The notes under the pieces: model-generated | The model's input: only the letters and a program-made list of their open reading frames with translations | Told to the model about the DNA's origin: nothing | Databases searched by the model: none | Position numbers and translations under genes: made by a program | NCBI RefSeq assembly: GCF_000344785.1 | Contig: NC_020506.1 | Span: 2,108,001-2,172,000, forward strand | Origin: Corynebacterium callunae DSM 20147 | Lineage (GTDB): Bacteria; Actinomycetota; Actinomycetes; Mycobacteriales; Mycobacteriaceae | Length of the DNA: 64,000 bases | Direction of reading: 5' to 3' | In this document: piece by piece, positions 1-9,471 of the stretch | Layout: the number at the start of each line of letters is the position of its first letter | Position numbering within the stretch: the stretch's first letter is position 1

Positions 1-111
1 CTGGCGATTTGGCCGGGTCTTGCCATTGCGCTGACTGTGCTGGGCTTTAATCTTTTTGGCGACGGACTCCGTGACGCTATTGATCCACAACGGGAGGTTG
101 GCCGTGCTTAA
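1..111 (+). CDS. ABC transporter permease, C-terminal fragment (DppC/OppC type)
   Basis: The window opens inside this gene. The last 36 codons are visible, ending in TAA at 109-111. They encode a hydrophobic segment followed by the motif [11 protein letters not shown], which is the usual C-terminus of peptide/nickel ABC permeases of the DppC type. The protein would span the membrane and pass di- or oligopeptides (or nickel). Its stop overlaps the start of the following double ATPase by 8 nt, so the two are translationally coupled in one operon. Substrate cannot be read from this fragment. Confidence 0.85.
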   Translation: MAIWPGLAIALTVLGFNLFGDGLRDAIDPQREVGRA

Positions 112-1537
112 AGTCGAAAATCTCAATATCGGCCCGGGTTTAGTCAAAAACATTTCCTTCGACATCGCCCCTGGTGAGCGCGTTGGACTCATTGGCGAAT
201 CCGGCTCCGGCAAATCGCTTACCGCGCTCACCATCATGGGCCTTACCGACCTCCCCCACACCGGCACCACCACCCTCGACGGCGAAGCGTCCTGGACACA
301 TCGCGGCAAACGAATCGCGATGATCTTCCAAGAACCAATGACAGCGCTTAATCCGCTGATGCGCGTGGGCAATCAAATCACCGAAATAATGCAGGTGCAT
401 GGGGTTTCTAAAAAAGATGCGCAGGCGCGCATGAAAAAGATGCTTCTCGACGTCGCCCTGCCGGAGCGAGTTGCGCGTGCCTATCCCCATGAGCTTTCCG
501 GTGGTCAGCGTCAAAGAGCACTCATTGCGATGGCCATGGCAAATGACCCCGAGGTACTCATCTGTGATGAGCCCACCACAGCACTCGATGTAACCGTTCA
601 AAAGCAAATTGTGGAATTGCTGCTTAAACTCAGCGCTGAACGTGGCACTGCCCTGCTTTTTATCACCCATGACCTCGGCCTTGTTGCCCAAACCTGTGCC
701 CGCGTTTTGGTGATGAAAGCCGGCGAAATTGTAGAATCCGGACCGATCTCCACAGTGTTGGAAAGCCCGCAGCACGCCTATACCCAGCGCCTTTTAGAAG
801 CCTCTGTGCTGGATACTCCAGAAATTGTAGAAAACTACGGCGAACCTGTTGTAGAAGTCTCTGAAGTTTCACGCCATTACAAAAAGACCACTGCACTAGA
901 TGCTGTTTCAGTAACCGTGCGCAAAGGCGAAAGACTGGGCATTGTTGGTGGCTCAGGTTCCGGCAAAACCACCTTGCTAAAACTCCTGGCAGGACTGGAT
1001 AAGCCAAGCTCAGGCACCATAAAAGTAGCTGGCGGCACCCAAATGGTCTTCCAGGATCCACAATCCAGCCTTGATCCACGCATGAAAATTCGCGATATTG
1101 TGGCCGAAACCTTGATCGGCTGGCCTGCCGCAGAAAAGATTGCAAGGGTTAAAGAGGTACTTTCCCAGGTAGGACTGGGTGAAGAATCCTTAGATAAATA
1201 TCCGCATGAATTCTCCGGCGGCCAGCGTCAAAGAATTTCCATTGCTCGCGCTCTTGCACCAAAACCAGCTATTTTGCTTGCCGATGAACCCGTCTCTGCA
1301 CTTGATGTTTCCGTGCGTAAACAGGTGCTTGATCTGCTTTTCTCATTGATTTCGGAATATGGCATCACCTTGGTCTTTGTTTCCCACGATCTTGCTGTGG
1401 TTCGCCATATCTGCACCAGCGTCGTGGTAATGAATCAGGGAGAAATTATCGAGCGTGGCCGTGTTGATTTGGTATATGACAATCCGCAAAATGATTACAC
1501 AAAACTGCTGCTAGATGCCGTGCCGAGGCTGGCTTAG
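104..1537 (+). CDS. Peptide-type ABC transporter, two fused ATPase domains (DppD-DppF type)
   Basis: A 477-aa cytoplasmic protein with two complete nucleotide-binding domains. The first has Walker A GESGSGKS near residue 31, ABC signature LSGGQRQR near 131 and Walker [12 protein letters not shown]. The second has Walker A GGSGSGKT near 283, FSGGQRQR near 371 and Walker [12 protein letters not shown]. It should power uptake through the permease whose tail precedes it. I chose GTG at 104 rather than the upstream ATG at 56, because a GGGAGG ribosome-binding site at 92-97 sits just before it and family similarity begins at LKVENL. The stop overlaps that of the convergent thpR-like gene by 4 nt. 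Peptides are the likely substrate, but opines or nickel are possible. Confidence 0.9.
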   Translation: MLKVENLNIGPGLVKNISFDIAPGERVGLIGESGSGKSLTALTIMGLTDLPHTGTTTLDGEASWTHRGKRIAMIFQEPMTALNPLMRVGNQITEIMQVHGVSKKDAQARMKKMLLDVALPERVARAYPHELSGGQRQRALIAMAMANDPEVLICDEPTTALDVTVQKQIVELLLKLSAERGTALLFITHDLGLVAQTCARVLVMKAGEIVESGPISTVLESPQHAYTQRLLEASVLDTPEIVENYGEPVVEVSEVSRHYKKTTALDAVSVTVRKGERLGIVGGSGSGKTTLLKLLAGLDKPSSGTIKVAGGTQMVFQDPQSSLDPRMKIRDIVAETLIGWPAAEKIARVKEVLSQVGLGEESLDKYPHEFSGGQRQRISIARALAPKPAILLADEPVSALDVSVRKQVLDLLFSLISEYGITLVFVSHDLAVVRHICTSVVVMNQGEIIERGRVDLVYDNPQNDYTKLLLDAVPRLA

Positions 1538-2085
1538 ACCAGCGCGGAGGACAAAGATAGCGTGGCAATAGTGGTATAAAGTGGCCCACCACTTCTACCT
1601 TTTCCTGGTTCGGAGGAGACCAATTCAATTTCCTCCACTGGCCAATCTGGGCCGTCGTATATTGAGAGCGCGTGTACCAAATCCGGGATAACCGGATCCC
1701 AGCCATTGCTTCTTTGCCGTGAAGATGGTCTTGCCACAGTTAAATGCGCTCTTTGGCGTTTGCGTTCTTCTGGATCCAATGAAGAATCTGCCATGAGCTG
1801 GCGCAACTTCTTGGTTTCTCCGCCGACACCCATCCACAGATTTTTGCGATTAAAAGATCCAGCGCCTTTAATCCGAATGGTGAAATCTTCATTTAGCCGG
1901 GCCACCTGGCTGAGATGCTCGATTAGATCTTCCACCGAACCATCGGGCATCTCCCCATAAAAAGCCAAGGTAATATGCCAATTATCGGGGTCTGACCAGC
2001 GCAAATCATCTTTATAGGGGCGCAGGGCAGTAACTAGATGCTCGGTAACCTCAACCGGCGGAGTGATGGCTGCGAACAATCTCAT
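1534..2085 (-). CDS. thpR: RNA 2',3'-cyclic phosphodiesterase (2H family, ThpR/LigT)
   Basis: A 183-aa protein of the 2H phosphoesterase superfamily. It shows both diagnostic HxT motifs, HITL at residues 37-40 and HLTV at 114-117, with the spacing normal for bacterial LigT/ThpR. The family opens 2',3'-cyclic phosphates on RNA ends to 2'-phosphates and can ligate 2'-5' tRNA halves in vitro. The ATG at 2085 is preceded by TAAGAT at 6 nt and no Shine-Dalgarno, so the mRNA is probably leaderless. The 3' end shares the tetranucleotide TTAG with the stop of the convergent ABC ATPase gene. The cellular role in corynebacteria is not known to me. Confidence 0.88.
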   Translation of the reverse strand: MRLFAAITPPVEVTEHLVTALRPYKDDLRWSDPDNWHITLAFYGEMPDGSVEDLIEHLSQVARLNEDFTIRIKGAGSFNRKNLWMGVGGETKKLRQLMADSSLDPEERKRQRAHLTVARPSSRQRSNGWDPVIPDLVHALSIYDGPDWPVEEIELVSSEPGKGRSGGPLYTTIATLSLSSALV

Positions 2086-2091
2086 GCAGCC

Positions 2092-2097
2092 ATCTTA
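2092..2097 (-). promoter_or_regulatory. -10 box of leaderless thpR promoter
   Basis: TAAGAT on the minus strand, 6 nt before the thpR ATG. No Shine-Dalgarno lies between, so transcription probably starts at the start codon. Confidence 0.5.
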
Positions 2098-2183
2098 GTC
2101 ACCACTTCCCCACTTTTAGGAAGAAGTAATGTGCAAAAGAATGTCAGTGGAAAGAACTCGCTCCTCTGACACCTCAAAAATTT

Positions 2184-2200
2184 GGTTGAGGTACTCAACC
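2184..2200. promoter_or_regulatory. Perfect 7-bp inverted repeat
   Basis: GGTTGAG and CTCAACC separated by gta. It could be an operator dyad or a small hairpin; it lies about 90 bp upstream of the thpR -10 box, so no regulated gene is obvious. Confidence 0.4.
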
Positions 2201-2290
2201 TGAGCATCAAATTCATGTGCATTCATCATTGCTGACCATCATAGACCTCACCTTGCCCGAATACACCTCAGCAGGTCCCCCAAGGGTCCC

Positions 2291-2438
2291 GATTTACGCA
2301 GATTCCTGGCTTCAGTCTCGGTTTTGGGGTAAATCGGCACGCTTTGCCCCCTCCCAACCGAGCGGATTTACGCAGAACATTTGTTCGTTTAGTCCAATTT
2401 ACGTAAATCGGCACGCCTTGTGAATAAAACCCCAATTT
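2291..2438. repeat. Two-copy 74-bp imperfect tandem repeat
   Basis: Copies at 2291-2364 and 2365-2438. Each opens with GATTTACGCAGA (2291-2302, 2365-2376) and has GTAAATCGGCACGC 38 bp later (2329-2342, 2403-2416). Spacing between the copies is exactly 74 bp at both blocks, while the sequence between the blocks has diverged. GATTTAC and GTAAATC are reverse complements, so each copy is also a dyad with 31 bp between its arms. Confidence 0.75.
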
Positions 2439-2440
2439 GG

Positions 2441-2479
2441 GCGAAAAACAAGAGGCTCCAGAATCGCTTCTGAGCCTCT
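2441..2479 (-). terminator. Rho-independent terminator on the minus strand
   Basis: AGAGGCTC at 2451-2458 pairs with GAGCCTCT at 2472-2479, and AGAA/TTCT extends the stem. Read on the minus strand it is followed by TTGTTTTTCG. No minus-strand gene ends just before it; the nearest upstream one is aceB, whose stop is about 860 bp away beyond the mutarotase gene. Confidence 0.55.
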
Positions 2480-2565
2480 AAATTTGCATAACCCGACCCA
2501 AAACTCAGAGGAAATTTCCAAGGCCGGAAATCGCCTTTATCCAGCGATACCCAATGGACACTGTT

Positions 2566-2571
2566 TAGAAT
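2566..2571 (+). promoter_or_regulatory. -10 box of mutarotase gene
   Basis: TAGAAT placed 8 nt before the ATG at 2580. There is no Shine-Dalgarno in between, which suggests a leaderless transcript. Confidence 0.45.
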
Positions 2572-2579
2572 TAACAACT

Positions 2580-3341
2580 ATGAACTCTTACTTCTCAACC
2601 GATGCCCTGAAAATCTCCGCAGCCGGCGGCCATCTAGTTTCCGCAAACTCCACAACCGGCGAGCTACTCTTCCTAAGCTCCGCCACTGAGGATGGAGAAG
2701 GCAAAGCAATTCGCGGTGGCGTGCCAATCATCGCACCTTGGTTTGGCACCTTGCTCGGAATCGAACCTTCCCATGGCTGGGCTCAACGATCCGTCTGGGA
2801 AGTCACCGAAAATGAAGGTCTCCACGCCGCCTACTCACAAGCTGGTTTGACGCTAAATGTGCAGGTAAATGAATTGAAAGATGGTTTTAGCATCGCTTTA
2901 CGCCTCACCAATGACACCGATAATGCAGAGACTGTACAACTGGCATTCCACCCCTATTTCAAAGTCTCCGATATTGCAGATGTGCAAGTAGAAGGCTTTG
3001 ATGGGGTGGAAGTTTTGGATCGCCTCACTGATCAGGTGGCTCCCCAAGATGGCGCGATCTCTTTCACTGAGGAATTTGATCGCATTGCTTTGGGCACTCC
3101 AACTGCAATCATTTCCGATGCCGAGCGCACCATCACCATTACTGCTGAGGGCCATGATTCCACGGTTATTTGGAATCCGGGCGAAGCGCGCGCTGCCGAG
3201 ATTAAGGATCTAGGCGCTGGCGAGTGGCGAGATTTTGTCTGCGTAGAACCAGCGCTTTTGGGTGCAGATCAGCAGGGAGTGAAGGTGGCTCCCCAAGAAT
3301 CCATCACCCTTGAGATGACAGTGCGCGCGACTGCTCTTTAA
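2580..3341 (+). CDS. D-hexose-6-phosphate mutarotase / aldose 1-epimerase-like protein
   Basis: A 253-aa soluble protein of the galactose-mutarotase fold. It has the substrate-binding His segments SHGWAQRS and LAFHPYFK and the late Glu in CVEPALLG, as in YeaD-type hexose-6-phosphate mutarotases. The family interconverts alpha and beta anomers of phosphorylated sugars. I start at ATG 2580 rather than 2484: the family N-terminus fits, and a -10 box lies 8 nt upstream. The TAA at 3339-3341 overlaps the stop of the convergent aceB gene, with no terminator between. The exact sugar substrate cannot be read from sequence. Confidence 0.85.
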   Translation: MNSYFSTDALKISAAGGHLVSANSTTGELLFLSSATEDGEGKAIRGGVPIIAPWFGTLLGIEPSHGWAQRSVWEVTENEGLHAAYSQAGLTLNVQVNELKDGFSIALRLTNDTDNAETVQLAFHPYFKVSDIADVQVEGFDGVEVLDRLTDQVAPQDGAISFTEEFDRIALGTPTAIISDAERTITITAEGHDSTVIWNPGEARAAEIKDLGAGEWRDFVCVEPALLGADQQGVKVAPQESITLEMTVRATAL

Positions 3342-5551
3342 GCCTGCGCCTTGAACTGGCGGCGGCGTGCATGCAGGATCGGCTCCGTGTAGCCAGCTGG
3401 GGATTCCGTGCCCTGGAAGATCAGGTCTTGCGCGGCCTGGAAGGCCACGGAGTCCTGGAAGTCCGGTGCCATGTTGCGGTAGAGCGGGTCCCCGGCGTTT
3501 TGCTTGTCGACGATAACCGCCATCCTCTCGAGCGATTCCTGCACGTCCTTCTCAGATACAACACCGTGCCTAATCCAGTTGGCGAGCATCTGAGAAGAAA
3601 TACGCAGTGTCGCGCGATCTTCCATGAGATCAATGTTGTGGATATCGGGAACCTTGGAACAACCAACACCGTGTTCAACCCAACGAACCACATATCCCAA
3701 AATGGACTGGCAGTTATTGTCTAGTTCCTCGCGCTTTTCCGCAGCACTCCACTCGGTGTTTTGAGCCAAAGGAATGGTGAGGATTTTGCGCAGGCTATCG
3801 CGCCGACCGGCAGCACGCAGCTTTTCCTGAACTTTAAAAACATCAACTAGGTGGTAGTGGGTGGCGTGCAGGGTTGCACCGGTTGGTGACGGAACCCACG
3901 CGGTGTTTGCACCCTCACGTGGCTGAGCGATTTTCTTCTCCAGCATTTCTGCCATTTGCTCGGTCATTGCCCACATGCCCTTACCAATTTGGGCCTTGCC
4001 GGGTAGTCCGCGCTCCAAACCGGCATCTACATTGTTGTCCTCATAGGCCTGCTTCCATGGTGCGGTCTGCATCTCTGATTTACGAACCATCGCGCCAGCT
4101 TCCATGGAGGTATGGATTTCATCGCCGGTGCGATCAAGGAATCCGGTGTTGATGAAGGCGAGGCGATCGGCAACTTCCATGATGCAAGCATCCAAGTTGA
4201 CGGAGGTACGACGCTCCTCATCCATAACACCAACCTTGAGGGTGTGTCGCGGCAAGTCCAGCAAATCTTCAACACGGCCGAAAAGTTCATTGGTGAAGGC
4301 AACTTCTTCTGGACCATGCTGCTTTGGCTTCACAATGTAGATGGAACCCTTGCGAGAATTACGCTTCTTGTTCTGCGGAGCAATACCTGGAATTGCGCAA
4401 AGTGAAGTCAATACTGCATCCATAATGCCTTCGTAGATTTCTTCACCATCAACCAAAATTGCCGGTGAAGTCATCAAATGTCCAACATTGCGAACGAACA
4501 GCAAGGAACGGCCATGCAAAACCAACTCGGTGCCATTGCGACCAATATAAACACGGTCATCGTTTAGCTGGCGGGTGAAAGTCTTGCCATTTTTGGTGAT
4601 ATCCTCATGCAGCTCACCGGTGTTGAGGCCGAACCAGTTTTCATAACCCAAGGTCTTGTCGTCTGCGTCAACTGCTGCAACAGAATCCTCGAAGTCCATG
4701 ATGGTGGTGATTGCGGACTCTAGGACAATGTCTTTTAGCCCGGTCTTATCAGCCTGCCCAATTGGGTGAGTTGGATCAATAAGCAGCTCAATGTGGAGAC
4801 CATTGGTTTCCAACAAGATGGTGTGTGGATCGAGGAAATTACCATTGAAGCCGCGGTAAGAATCGCGGTTTTTCAGGCGGTAGGTGTTGTCACCAATATG
4901 TGCAGCTAGCTTGCCATCGGTGACGTTGTACTTTTCAACATCAGAGTGGGAAGCTCCATCAAGGGGAACAACCTTGTCTAGGAAGTCTCTGCCCCATTCA
5001 ATAACCTTCTGGCCGCGGATGGGGTTGTAGCCTTCTCCCCTTTCTGCGCCATCAGTATCAGGGATAGCGTTGGTTCCATAAAGCGCATCATAAAGTGAAC
5101 CCCAGCGTGCGTTGGCTGCGTTTAGTGCAAAGCGCGCATTAAGGATGGGAACAACCAGCTGTGGGCCGGCAGTACGGGCGATTTCATCGTCAATATTTTG
5201 GGTGCGGATTTCTGCATTTTCCGGCTGCTCAACCAAGTAGCCGATTTCTTTAAGGAAAGCCTCATAAGCTTCTTGATCAATTTCACCGGGGTGCGCCTGG
5301 TGGTAAGCATCAATCTCGCGCTGCAATTCATCACGGCGAGCTAGTAATTCGCGATTACGTGGGGTGAGCTCACGAACGATATCGCCGAAGCCCTGCCAAA
5401 AATTCTCTGCCTCTACTCCAACGCGGGGGAGAACTGATTCGGTGACAAAGTCGTAGAGCACCTGTGCCACTTGCATTCCACCGGCATCGACGCGGACAGT
5501 GTTGTCGTTGTTCTTGGCTGCTTGAGCCAACAACTGTTGCTGTGTAGCCAT
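3338..5551 (-). CDS. aceB: Malate synthase G
   Basis: A 737-aa protein, the length of the G-type monomeric malate synthase. It condenses glyoxylate with acetyl-CoA to malate in the glyoxylate shunt. Visible family blocks include [16 protein letters not shown], the metal/acid region [34 protein letters not shown] and the C-terminal [11 protein letters not shown] that carries the catalytic Asp. A GGAGAT ribosome-binding site precedes the ATG. It is divergent from isocitrate lyase, its pathway partner, with which it shares a 496 bp control region; in C. glutamicum both are induced by acetate through RamA and RamB. Its 3' end overlaps the mutarotase gene. Confidence 0.97.
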   Translation of the reverse strand: MATQQQLLAQAAKNNDNTVRVDAGGMQVAQVLYDFVTESVLPRVGVEAENFWQGFGDIVRELTPRNRELLARRDELQREIDAYHQAHPGEIDQEAYEAFLKEIGYLVEQPENAEIRTQNIDDEIARTAGPQLVVPILNARFALNAANARWGSLYDALYGTNAIPDTDGAERGEGYNPIRGQKVIEWGRDFLDKVVPLDGASHSDVEKYNVTDGKLAAHIGDNTYRLKNRDSYRGFNGNFLDPHTILLETNGLHIELLIDPTHPIGQADKTGLKDIVLESAITTIMDFEDSVAAVDADDKTLGYENWFGLNTGELHEDITKNGKTFTRQLNDDRVYIGRNGTELVLHGRSLLFVRNVGHLMTSPAILVDGEEIYEGIMDAVLTSLCAIPGIAPQNKKRNSRKGSIYIVKPKQHGPEEVAFTNELFGRVEDLLDLPRHTLKVGVMDEERRTSVNLDACIMEVADRLAFINTGFLDRTGDEIHTSMEAGAMVRKSEMQTAPWKQAYEDNNVDAGLERGLPGKAQIGKGMWAMTEQMAEMLEKKIAQPREGANTAWVPSPTGATLHATHYHLVDVFKVQEKLRAAGRRDSLRKILTIPLAQNTEWSAAEKREELDNNCQSILGYVVRWVEHGVGCSKVPDIHNIDLMEDRATLRISSQMLANWIRHGVVSEKDVQESLERMAVIVDKQNAGDPLYRNMAPDFQDSVAFQAAQDLIFQGTESPAGYTEPILHARRRQFKAQA

Positions 5552-5840
5552 GGGGATCTCCTTTTTTAAAGCGTGGATTTCAAGATCAAAGTGTGGGGAG
5601 AAGCTCCGCCAAACCTCGGGAAGGTTTGTGCGTTGGGATCAGACTAAGTGATCGGGGTCACCTAGCCAATAGCTTTGCCAACTTTACCTTCGCTTCACCC
5701 CCGCCCCACACCCCAACACGGGCGTTGAATTTGGAGATTATTCATCCAAACCGAGTTATGCAGGTATTTTCCTAAACCGTCCGTTTGTACTGCACAGGGC
5801 ATTACGGCTCCACTTTTGTGAAGTATTTTAAAAATATTAT

Positions 5841-5849
5841 CTTTGCAAA
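5841..5849 (+). promoter_or_regulatory. Putative RamB-binding core
   Basis: CTTTGCAAA matches the core of the RamB consensus as I remember it from C. glutamicum ace and pta-ack promoters (AACTTTGCAAA). It sits between the AT-rich promoter block and a RamA-like pair. Binding is inferred, not shown. Confidence 0.5.
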
Positions 5850-5859
5850 CTTAACAACA

Positions 5860-5874
5860 GGGGTAGTTACCCCC
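5860..5874. promoter_or_regulatory. Putative RamA site pair
   Basis: GGGGT at 5860-5864 and ACCCCC at 5869-5874 form an inverted pair 4 bp apart, matching the simple G-run/C-run sites bound by the LuxR-type activator RamA in C. glutamicum. Assignment is by analogy. Confidence 0.45.
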
Positions 5875-6047
5875 GCGCAAAACTTAAAAAGCCAAAGCCA
5901 TTGACCGCACCATGTCCGATAGCGCAAAGTGTGAACCACGCCACCACAGCACGAGGTGCAGATCACTTAAAGAACTCTCCCTCACACCACCTCACACCTG
6001 AGGATGGCAGCCCCCATTGCGTATTAGCACTTAAGGAAGTGACTCGG

Positions 6048-7346
6048 ATGTCCAACGTAGGAAAGCCACGCACCGCACAGGAAATTCAGCAGGACTGGGA
6101 TAACAATCCACGCTGGAACGGCATCACCCGCGACTACACCGCACAGCAGGTAGCAGAGCTTCAGGGTTCAGTTGTTGAAGAGCACACCCTGGCACGCCGC
6201 GGAGCTGAAATCCTCTGGGATGCAGTATCCCAAGAGGGCGAAGGCTACATCAACGCACTTGGCGCACTTACCGGCAACCAGGCAGTTCAGCAGGTTCGCG
6301 CTGGACTCAAGGCTGTTTACCTTTCCGGTTGGCAGGTCGCTGGAGATGCAAACCTCTCCGGCCACACCTACCCTGACCAGTCCCTCTACCCTGCCAACTC
6401 GGTTCCTTCGGTTGTTCGTCGCATCAACAACGCCTTGTTGCGTGCCGATGAAATCGCGAGAGTTGAAGGCGATGATTCCATCGACAACTGGCTCGTTCCA
6501 ATCGTGGCCGATGGTGAAGCTGGCTTCGGTGGCGCTCTTAACGTCTACGAGCTGCAAAAGGCAATGATCACCGCTGGTGCCGCCGGCACGCACTGGGAAG
6601 ATCAGCTTGCTTCTGAGAAGAAGTGTGGACACCTTGGTGGCAAGGTTTTGATCCCAACCCAGCAGCACATTCGTACCCTTAACTCCGCACGTTTGGCTGC
6701 CGATGTTGCCGATACCCCAACTGTGGTTATTGCTCGCACCGATGCTGAGGCTGCAACCCTGATCACCTCTGATGTTGATGAGCGCGATCAGCCTTTCATC
6801 ACCGGTGAGCGCACCGCCGAAGGTTACTACCACGTTAAGAATGGTCTGGAGCCTTGTATCGCTCGCGCCAAGTCTTATGCTCCATATGCAGACATGATCT
6901 GGATGGAGACTGGTACTCCTGACCTGGAGTTGGCAAAGCGCTTCGCTGAAGGTGTGCGTTCTGAATTCCCAGATCAGCTCCTGTCCTACAACTGCTCCCC
7001 TTCCTTCAACTGGTCTAAGCACCTAGAGGCAGAAGAGATCGCTAAGTTCCAACGTGAGCTGGGAGCTATGGGCTTCAAGTTCCAGTTCATCACCTTGGCT
7101 GGTTTCCACTCCCTCAACTACGCAATGTTCGATCTTGCCTACGGTTACGCTCGCAATGGCATGACCTCCTTCGTTGACCTGCAAAACCGTGAGTTCGCAG
7201 CAGCGGAAGAGCGCGGCTTCACCGCCGTCAAGCACCAGCGCGAGGTTGGCGCAGGTTACTTCGACACCATCGCAACCACCGTGGATCCAAACTCTTCCAC
7301 CACCGCCCTCAAGGGTTCTACTGAGGAAGTTCAGTTCCAGCACTAA
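6048..7346 (+). CDS. aceA: Isocitrate lyase
   Basis: A 432-aa enzyme cleaving isocitrate to glyoxylate and succinate, the first step of the glyoxylate shunt. The catalytic loop [13 protein letters not shown] with the active-site Cys is present, as are [10 protein letters not shown] and the conserved NCSPSFNW block. The ATG at 6048 gives the standard family length and has AAGGAAGTG upstream; the open frame continues upstream without coding signs. It is divergent from aceB and is followed by a strong hairpin. Codon use is biased to C-ending codons, as expected for a gene that is highly expressed on acetate. Confidence 0.98.
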   Translation: MSNVGKPRTAQEIQQDWDNNPRWNGITRDYTAQQVAELQGSVVEEHTLARRGAEILWDAVSQEGEGYINALGALTGNQAVQQVRAGLKAVYLSGWQVAGDANLSGHTYPDQSLYPANSVPSVVRRINNALLRADEIARVEGDDSIDNWLVPIVADGEAGFGGALNVYELQKAMITAGAAGTHWEDQLASEKKCGHLGGKVLIPTQQHIRTLNSARLAADVADTPTVVIARTDAEAATLITSDVDERDQPFITGERTAEGYYHVKNGLEPCIARAKSYAPYADMIWMETGTPDLELAKRFAEGVRSEFPDQLLSYNCSPSFNWSKHLEAEEIAKFQRELGAMGFKFQFITLAGFHSLNYAMFDLAYGYARNGMTSFVDLQNREFAAAEERGFTAVKHQREVGAGYFDTIATTVDPNSSTTALKGSTEEVQFQH

Positions 7347-7350
7347 AATC

Positions 7351-7366
7351 TCCTTATATATAAGGA
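7351..7366. repeat. 16-bp perfect palindrome after aceA
   Basis: TCCTTATATATAAGGA lies between the aceA stop and its terminator hairpin. Its inner 14 bp recur inside the gene at 13148-13161. Confidence 0.6.
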
Positions 7367-7367
7367 C

Positions 7368-7409
7368 AGCGGATCGCGCAGTCAGCAATGGACTGCACGG
7401 TCCGCTTTG
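7368..7409 (+). terminator. Terminator of aceA
   Basis: A long interrupted stem: AGCGGA and GCAGTC on the left arm pair with GACTGC and TCCGCT on the right arm (7368-7406). The following tail TTTGTG has only a short T run, so it may be an mRNA-stabilising hairpin as well as a terminator. Confidence 0.65.
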
Positions 7410-7608
7410 TGCTGCACGCAGTGACTCCCCAATCACCTTCCAAAAGTCAAAGATATTTGATCACACTTAAGTCCTTGAAGTATCAACTTCCTACTTATTC
7501 GCCTTAGAATTGATTAAAGGCACAAGAGTGGAAACCGATACTCAAAGTGGCGTTTTTCTTTTTGTTCCAGCACCAGCAACCACTTGAAGAGAAACCCAGA
7601 GCATCCCA

Positions 7609-9471
7609 TTGACACAACTGCACTATGAAAAACCACCACAACGGCCCAATCCGCTTAAGCTTTTTATGGCTTTTCACTCGCCTGGCCCTCGTTGGCCCGG
7701 CGCGCTTCGTGCAGCCCTCGCTTTGCTCATCCCTGGTTCCATCGCGCTGCTTTTTGGCTTTGAACAGGAGATGCTACTGATCGCAGCGGGTGGTTTTACT
7801 GTTATTTATGGCGAGGGCCATCCTTTCCGTAAGCGTTTTCAGGTCATGCTCATCGCTGGAATTTTGCTTGCAACTGGTGCGCTATCTGGCGCTTTAGTCG
7901 GTGAAGTAGTGTGGTCACACATCAATGCTGGCGATTCACACTGGTGGTTGTTAATCATCGCGCTTTTCACCACGGCTATTGCCACGGTAGGTGCCTGGAT
8001 TCAAAATGCACTGCGCTTGCCACCACCGGGAAGCTTCTTCATTGTGATGGTGGCCGGTGGTTCCACCATGGTTGCCAAGCTGGGGCTTAATCCAATTGAA
8101 GTAAGTTTGTGGTCGCTAATTGGTGCTGCGACCGGTCTTACTCTTGGCATGTTGCCGATGCTGGTTAATCCACACCGCCCTGAGCAGCAAGCTGTAGAGG
8201 TATTGGAGAAGGCTGTTAAAGATTTTGCTAACTCCCCTGCTCCTTCAATTGCTAAGAATCACCAGGCCGAAACCGCACTTTCTACCGCGTGGTTTGCACT
8301 TTCAGATGCGGGAATTCTTTCTGGTGGCCGGGTGCGCCGCAAGAATCAAAGTGATTTGGTAGCCCGCGTTCACCGCGCACATACCAAGTTGGCCATTCTT
8401 AATACCCGCACCAAGCACACGGAATCAGATGATATTTCTGATAACCCCAACTACCTGGACTTATCGCGAACCGCAATCCCGCACAGCCGTCCGTCGATAA
8501 GCTATCGTTTTTACCGCAGTGCCTCCCTGTACAGCCACGCTACCCAGACTGCCTTGAAGGTAATGATGGCCTCGCTGCTGTGCGGCGTGGCCGGCATTGC
8601 ACTCGGCATGGGTCGCCCTGACTGGGCAATTGTTTCAGCACTGCTGACGCTGCAATGGGGTCCAGATAAGATTCCGGGCACGATCCGTGGCTTGCACCGT
8701 TTGGTGGGTTCGATGGGCGGTATTTTGCTTTATGCCGTTTTCCACCTCGCTGGGGTGCATGGTTTAAGCCTGCTTATCGCGCTGGCAATTTGTCAGTTTT
8801 TTGCGGAGTTCTTTGTGGTCCGCAACTATGCCTTGGCCGTTATTTTCACTACTCCGCTAGCTTTGCTGATGGGTAATGCTGTCACTGAGCCACTGCGTGA
8901 CATTATGGTTTCGCGCACCGTGGAAGTTATGCTGTCAATTTTGTTTGCGCTTTTGGTGCTGTGGTTCTTCCTGCCTGATACGGAAGCTAGGCACCATGAT
9001 CGTTTGCGTCGCCGCACTCACCAGGCCATGGGCGCACTGCTTGGTCGTTTGCTTGCTGCAAAGCCGGCCGATGCTCTCAATGAGCGCCGCGATCTGCAAT
9101 ATGAGCTGCTTGGCGAGCGTCGCGCTGCGCAGACCTTGTCCAGCAATTACCCGGCCCAGGTGGAGCGTATTTGGCCAGAACACCTGAGGCTCCAGCGCGC
9201 GGGATATACCCTGCTGGATTACTGCACCACCAATGACACCCGCGAGCTCAGCCTCGAAGAAATTGGCCAACTAGCTGCGATGGTGCGTGAAACTACTGCA
9301 GTACCGGGCCGTTTTAGTACGGGAGCTCCAAAGAATCCCACAACTGCTGACGCAACAGATGCTCCGGCACCGGCTGCAGATTCCACGCCTCCACGCCCAC
9401 ATCAATCTGACCGCGGCCCGTCATCGGAAACTGCGAGTGCAGATGACCATGAACCAAAAGCGGAACATTAA
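7609..9471 (+). CDS. FUSC-family membrane protein (annotated thiX in C. glutamicum)
   Basis: A 620-aa protein with two hydrophobic blocks. The first half has about six transmembrane segments (residues about 25-200). A soluble stretch (about 200-305) follows, then a second block (about 310-455) of the FUSC type, then a soluble helical tail and a low-complexity Ala/Pro/Thr/Asp-rich end. FUSC proteins resemble aromatic-acid exporters of the AaeB/YccS kind, so export of weak acids is plausible but unproven. The start is uncertain: TTG 7609, or ATG 7666 just before the first membrane block. The last 158 bp lie opposite the metallophosphoesterase gene. From memory this locus is called thiX in C. 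glutamicum, though nothing here suggests a role in thiamine synthesis. Confidence 0.75.
   Translation: MTQLHYEKPPQRPNPLKLFMAFHSPGPRWPGALRAALALLIPGSIALLFGFEQEMLLIAAGGFTVIYGEGHPFRKRFQVMLIAGILLATGALSGALVGEVVWSHINAGDSHWWLLIIALFTTAIATVGAWIQNALRLPPPGSFFIVMVAGGSTMVAKLGLNPIEVSLWSLIGAATGLTLGMLPMLVNPHRPEQQAVEVLEKAVKDFANSPAPSIAKNHQAETALSTAWFALSDAGILSGGRVRRKNQSDLVARVHRAHTKLAILNTRTKHTESDDISDNPNYLDLSRTAIPHSRPSISYRFYRSASLYSHATQTALKVMMASLLCGVAGIALGMGRPDWAIVSALLTLQWGPDKIPGTIRGLHRLVGSMGGILLYAVFHLAGVHGLSLLIALAICQFFAEFFVVRNYALAVIFTTPLALLMGNAVTEPLRDIMVSRTVEVMLSILFALLVLWFFLPDTEARHHDRLRRRTHQAMGALLGRLLAAKPADALNERRDLQYELLGERRAAQTLSSNYPAQVERIWPEHLRLQRAGYTLLDYCTTNDTRELSLEEIGQLAAMVRETTAVPGRFSTGAPKNPTTADATDAPAPAADSTPPRPHQSDRGPSSETASADDHEPKAEH

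Larger units (their letters stand above)
2086..2579. other. Intergenic region with tandem repeat and hairpins
   Basis: 494 bp without a credible gene. It holds the thpR promoter, a perfect inverted repeat GGTTGAG-gta-CTCAACC at 2184-2200, a 74-bp imperfect tandem repeat (2291-2438), a hairpin at 2451-2479 with a T-rich tail on the minus strand, and the promoter of the mutarotase gene. Short open frames here (such as 2217-2423) have no ribosome-binding site or family resemblance. Confidence 0.7.
5552..6047. promoter_or_regulatory. Divergent aceB/aceA control region
   Basis: 496 bp between the two glyoxylate-shunt genes. It contains GC-rich C/G-run motifs resembling RamA sites (GGGGT at 5654-5658, ACCCCC at 5697-5702, GGGGT/ACCCCC at 5860-5874), RamB-like CTTTGCMAA cores (5673-5681, 5841-5849), and an AT-rich block at 5818-5840 suited to a promoter. 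The aceA leader just before the gene has AAGGAAGTG as ribosome-binding site. The open frame that extends upstream of aceA from 5901 lies in this leader and is not coding. Confidence 0.75.

Noticed and set aside
2217-2423. 68-aa frame in the intergenic repeat
   Set aside because: It crosses the tandem repeat, lacks a start signal and has no recognisable sequence.
6168-7022. 284-aa open frame opposite aceA
   Set aside because: It is a mirror of a GC-biased, highly expressed gene; no ribosome-binding site or family resemblance.
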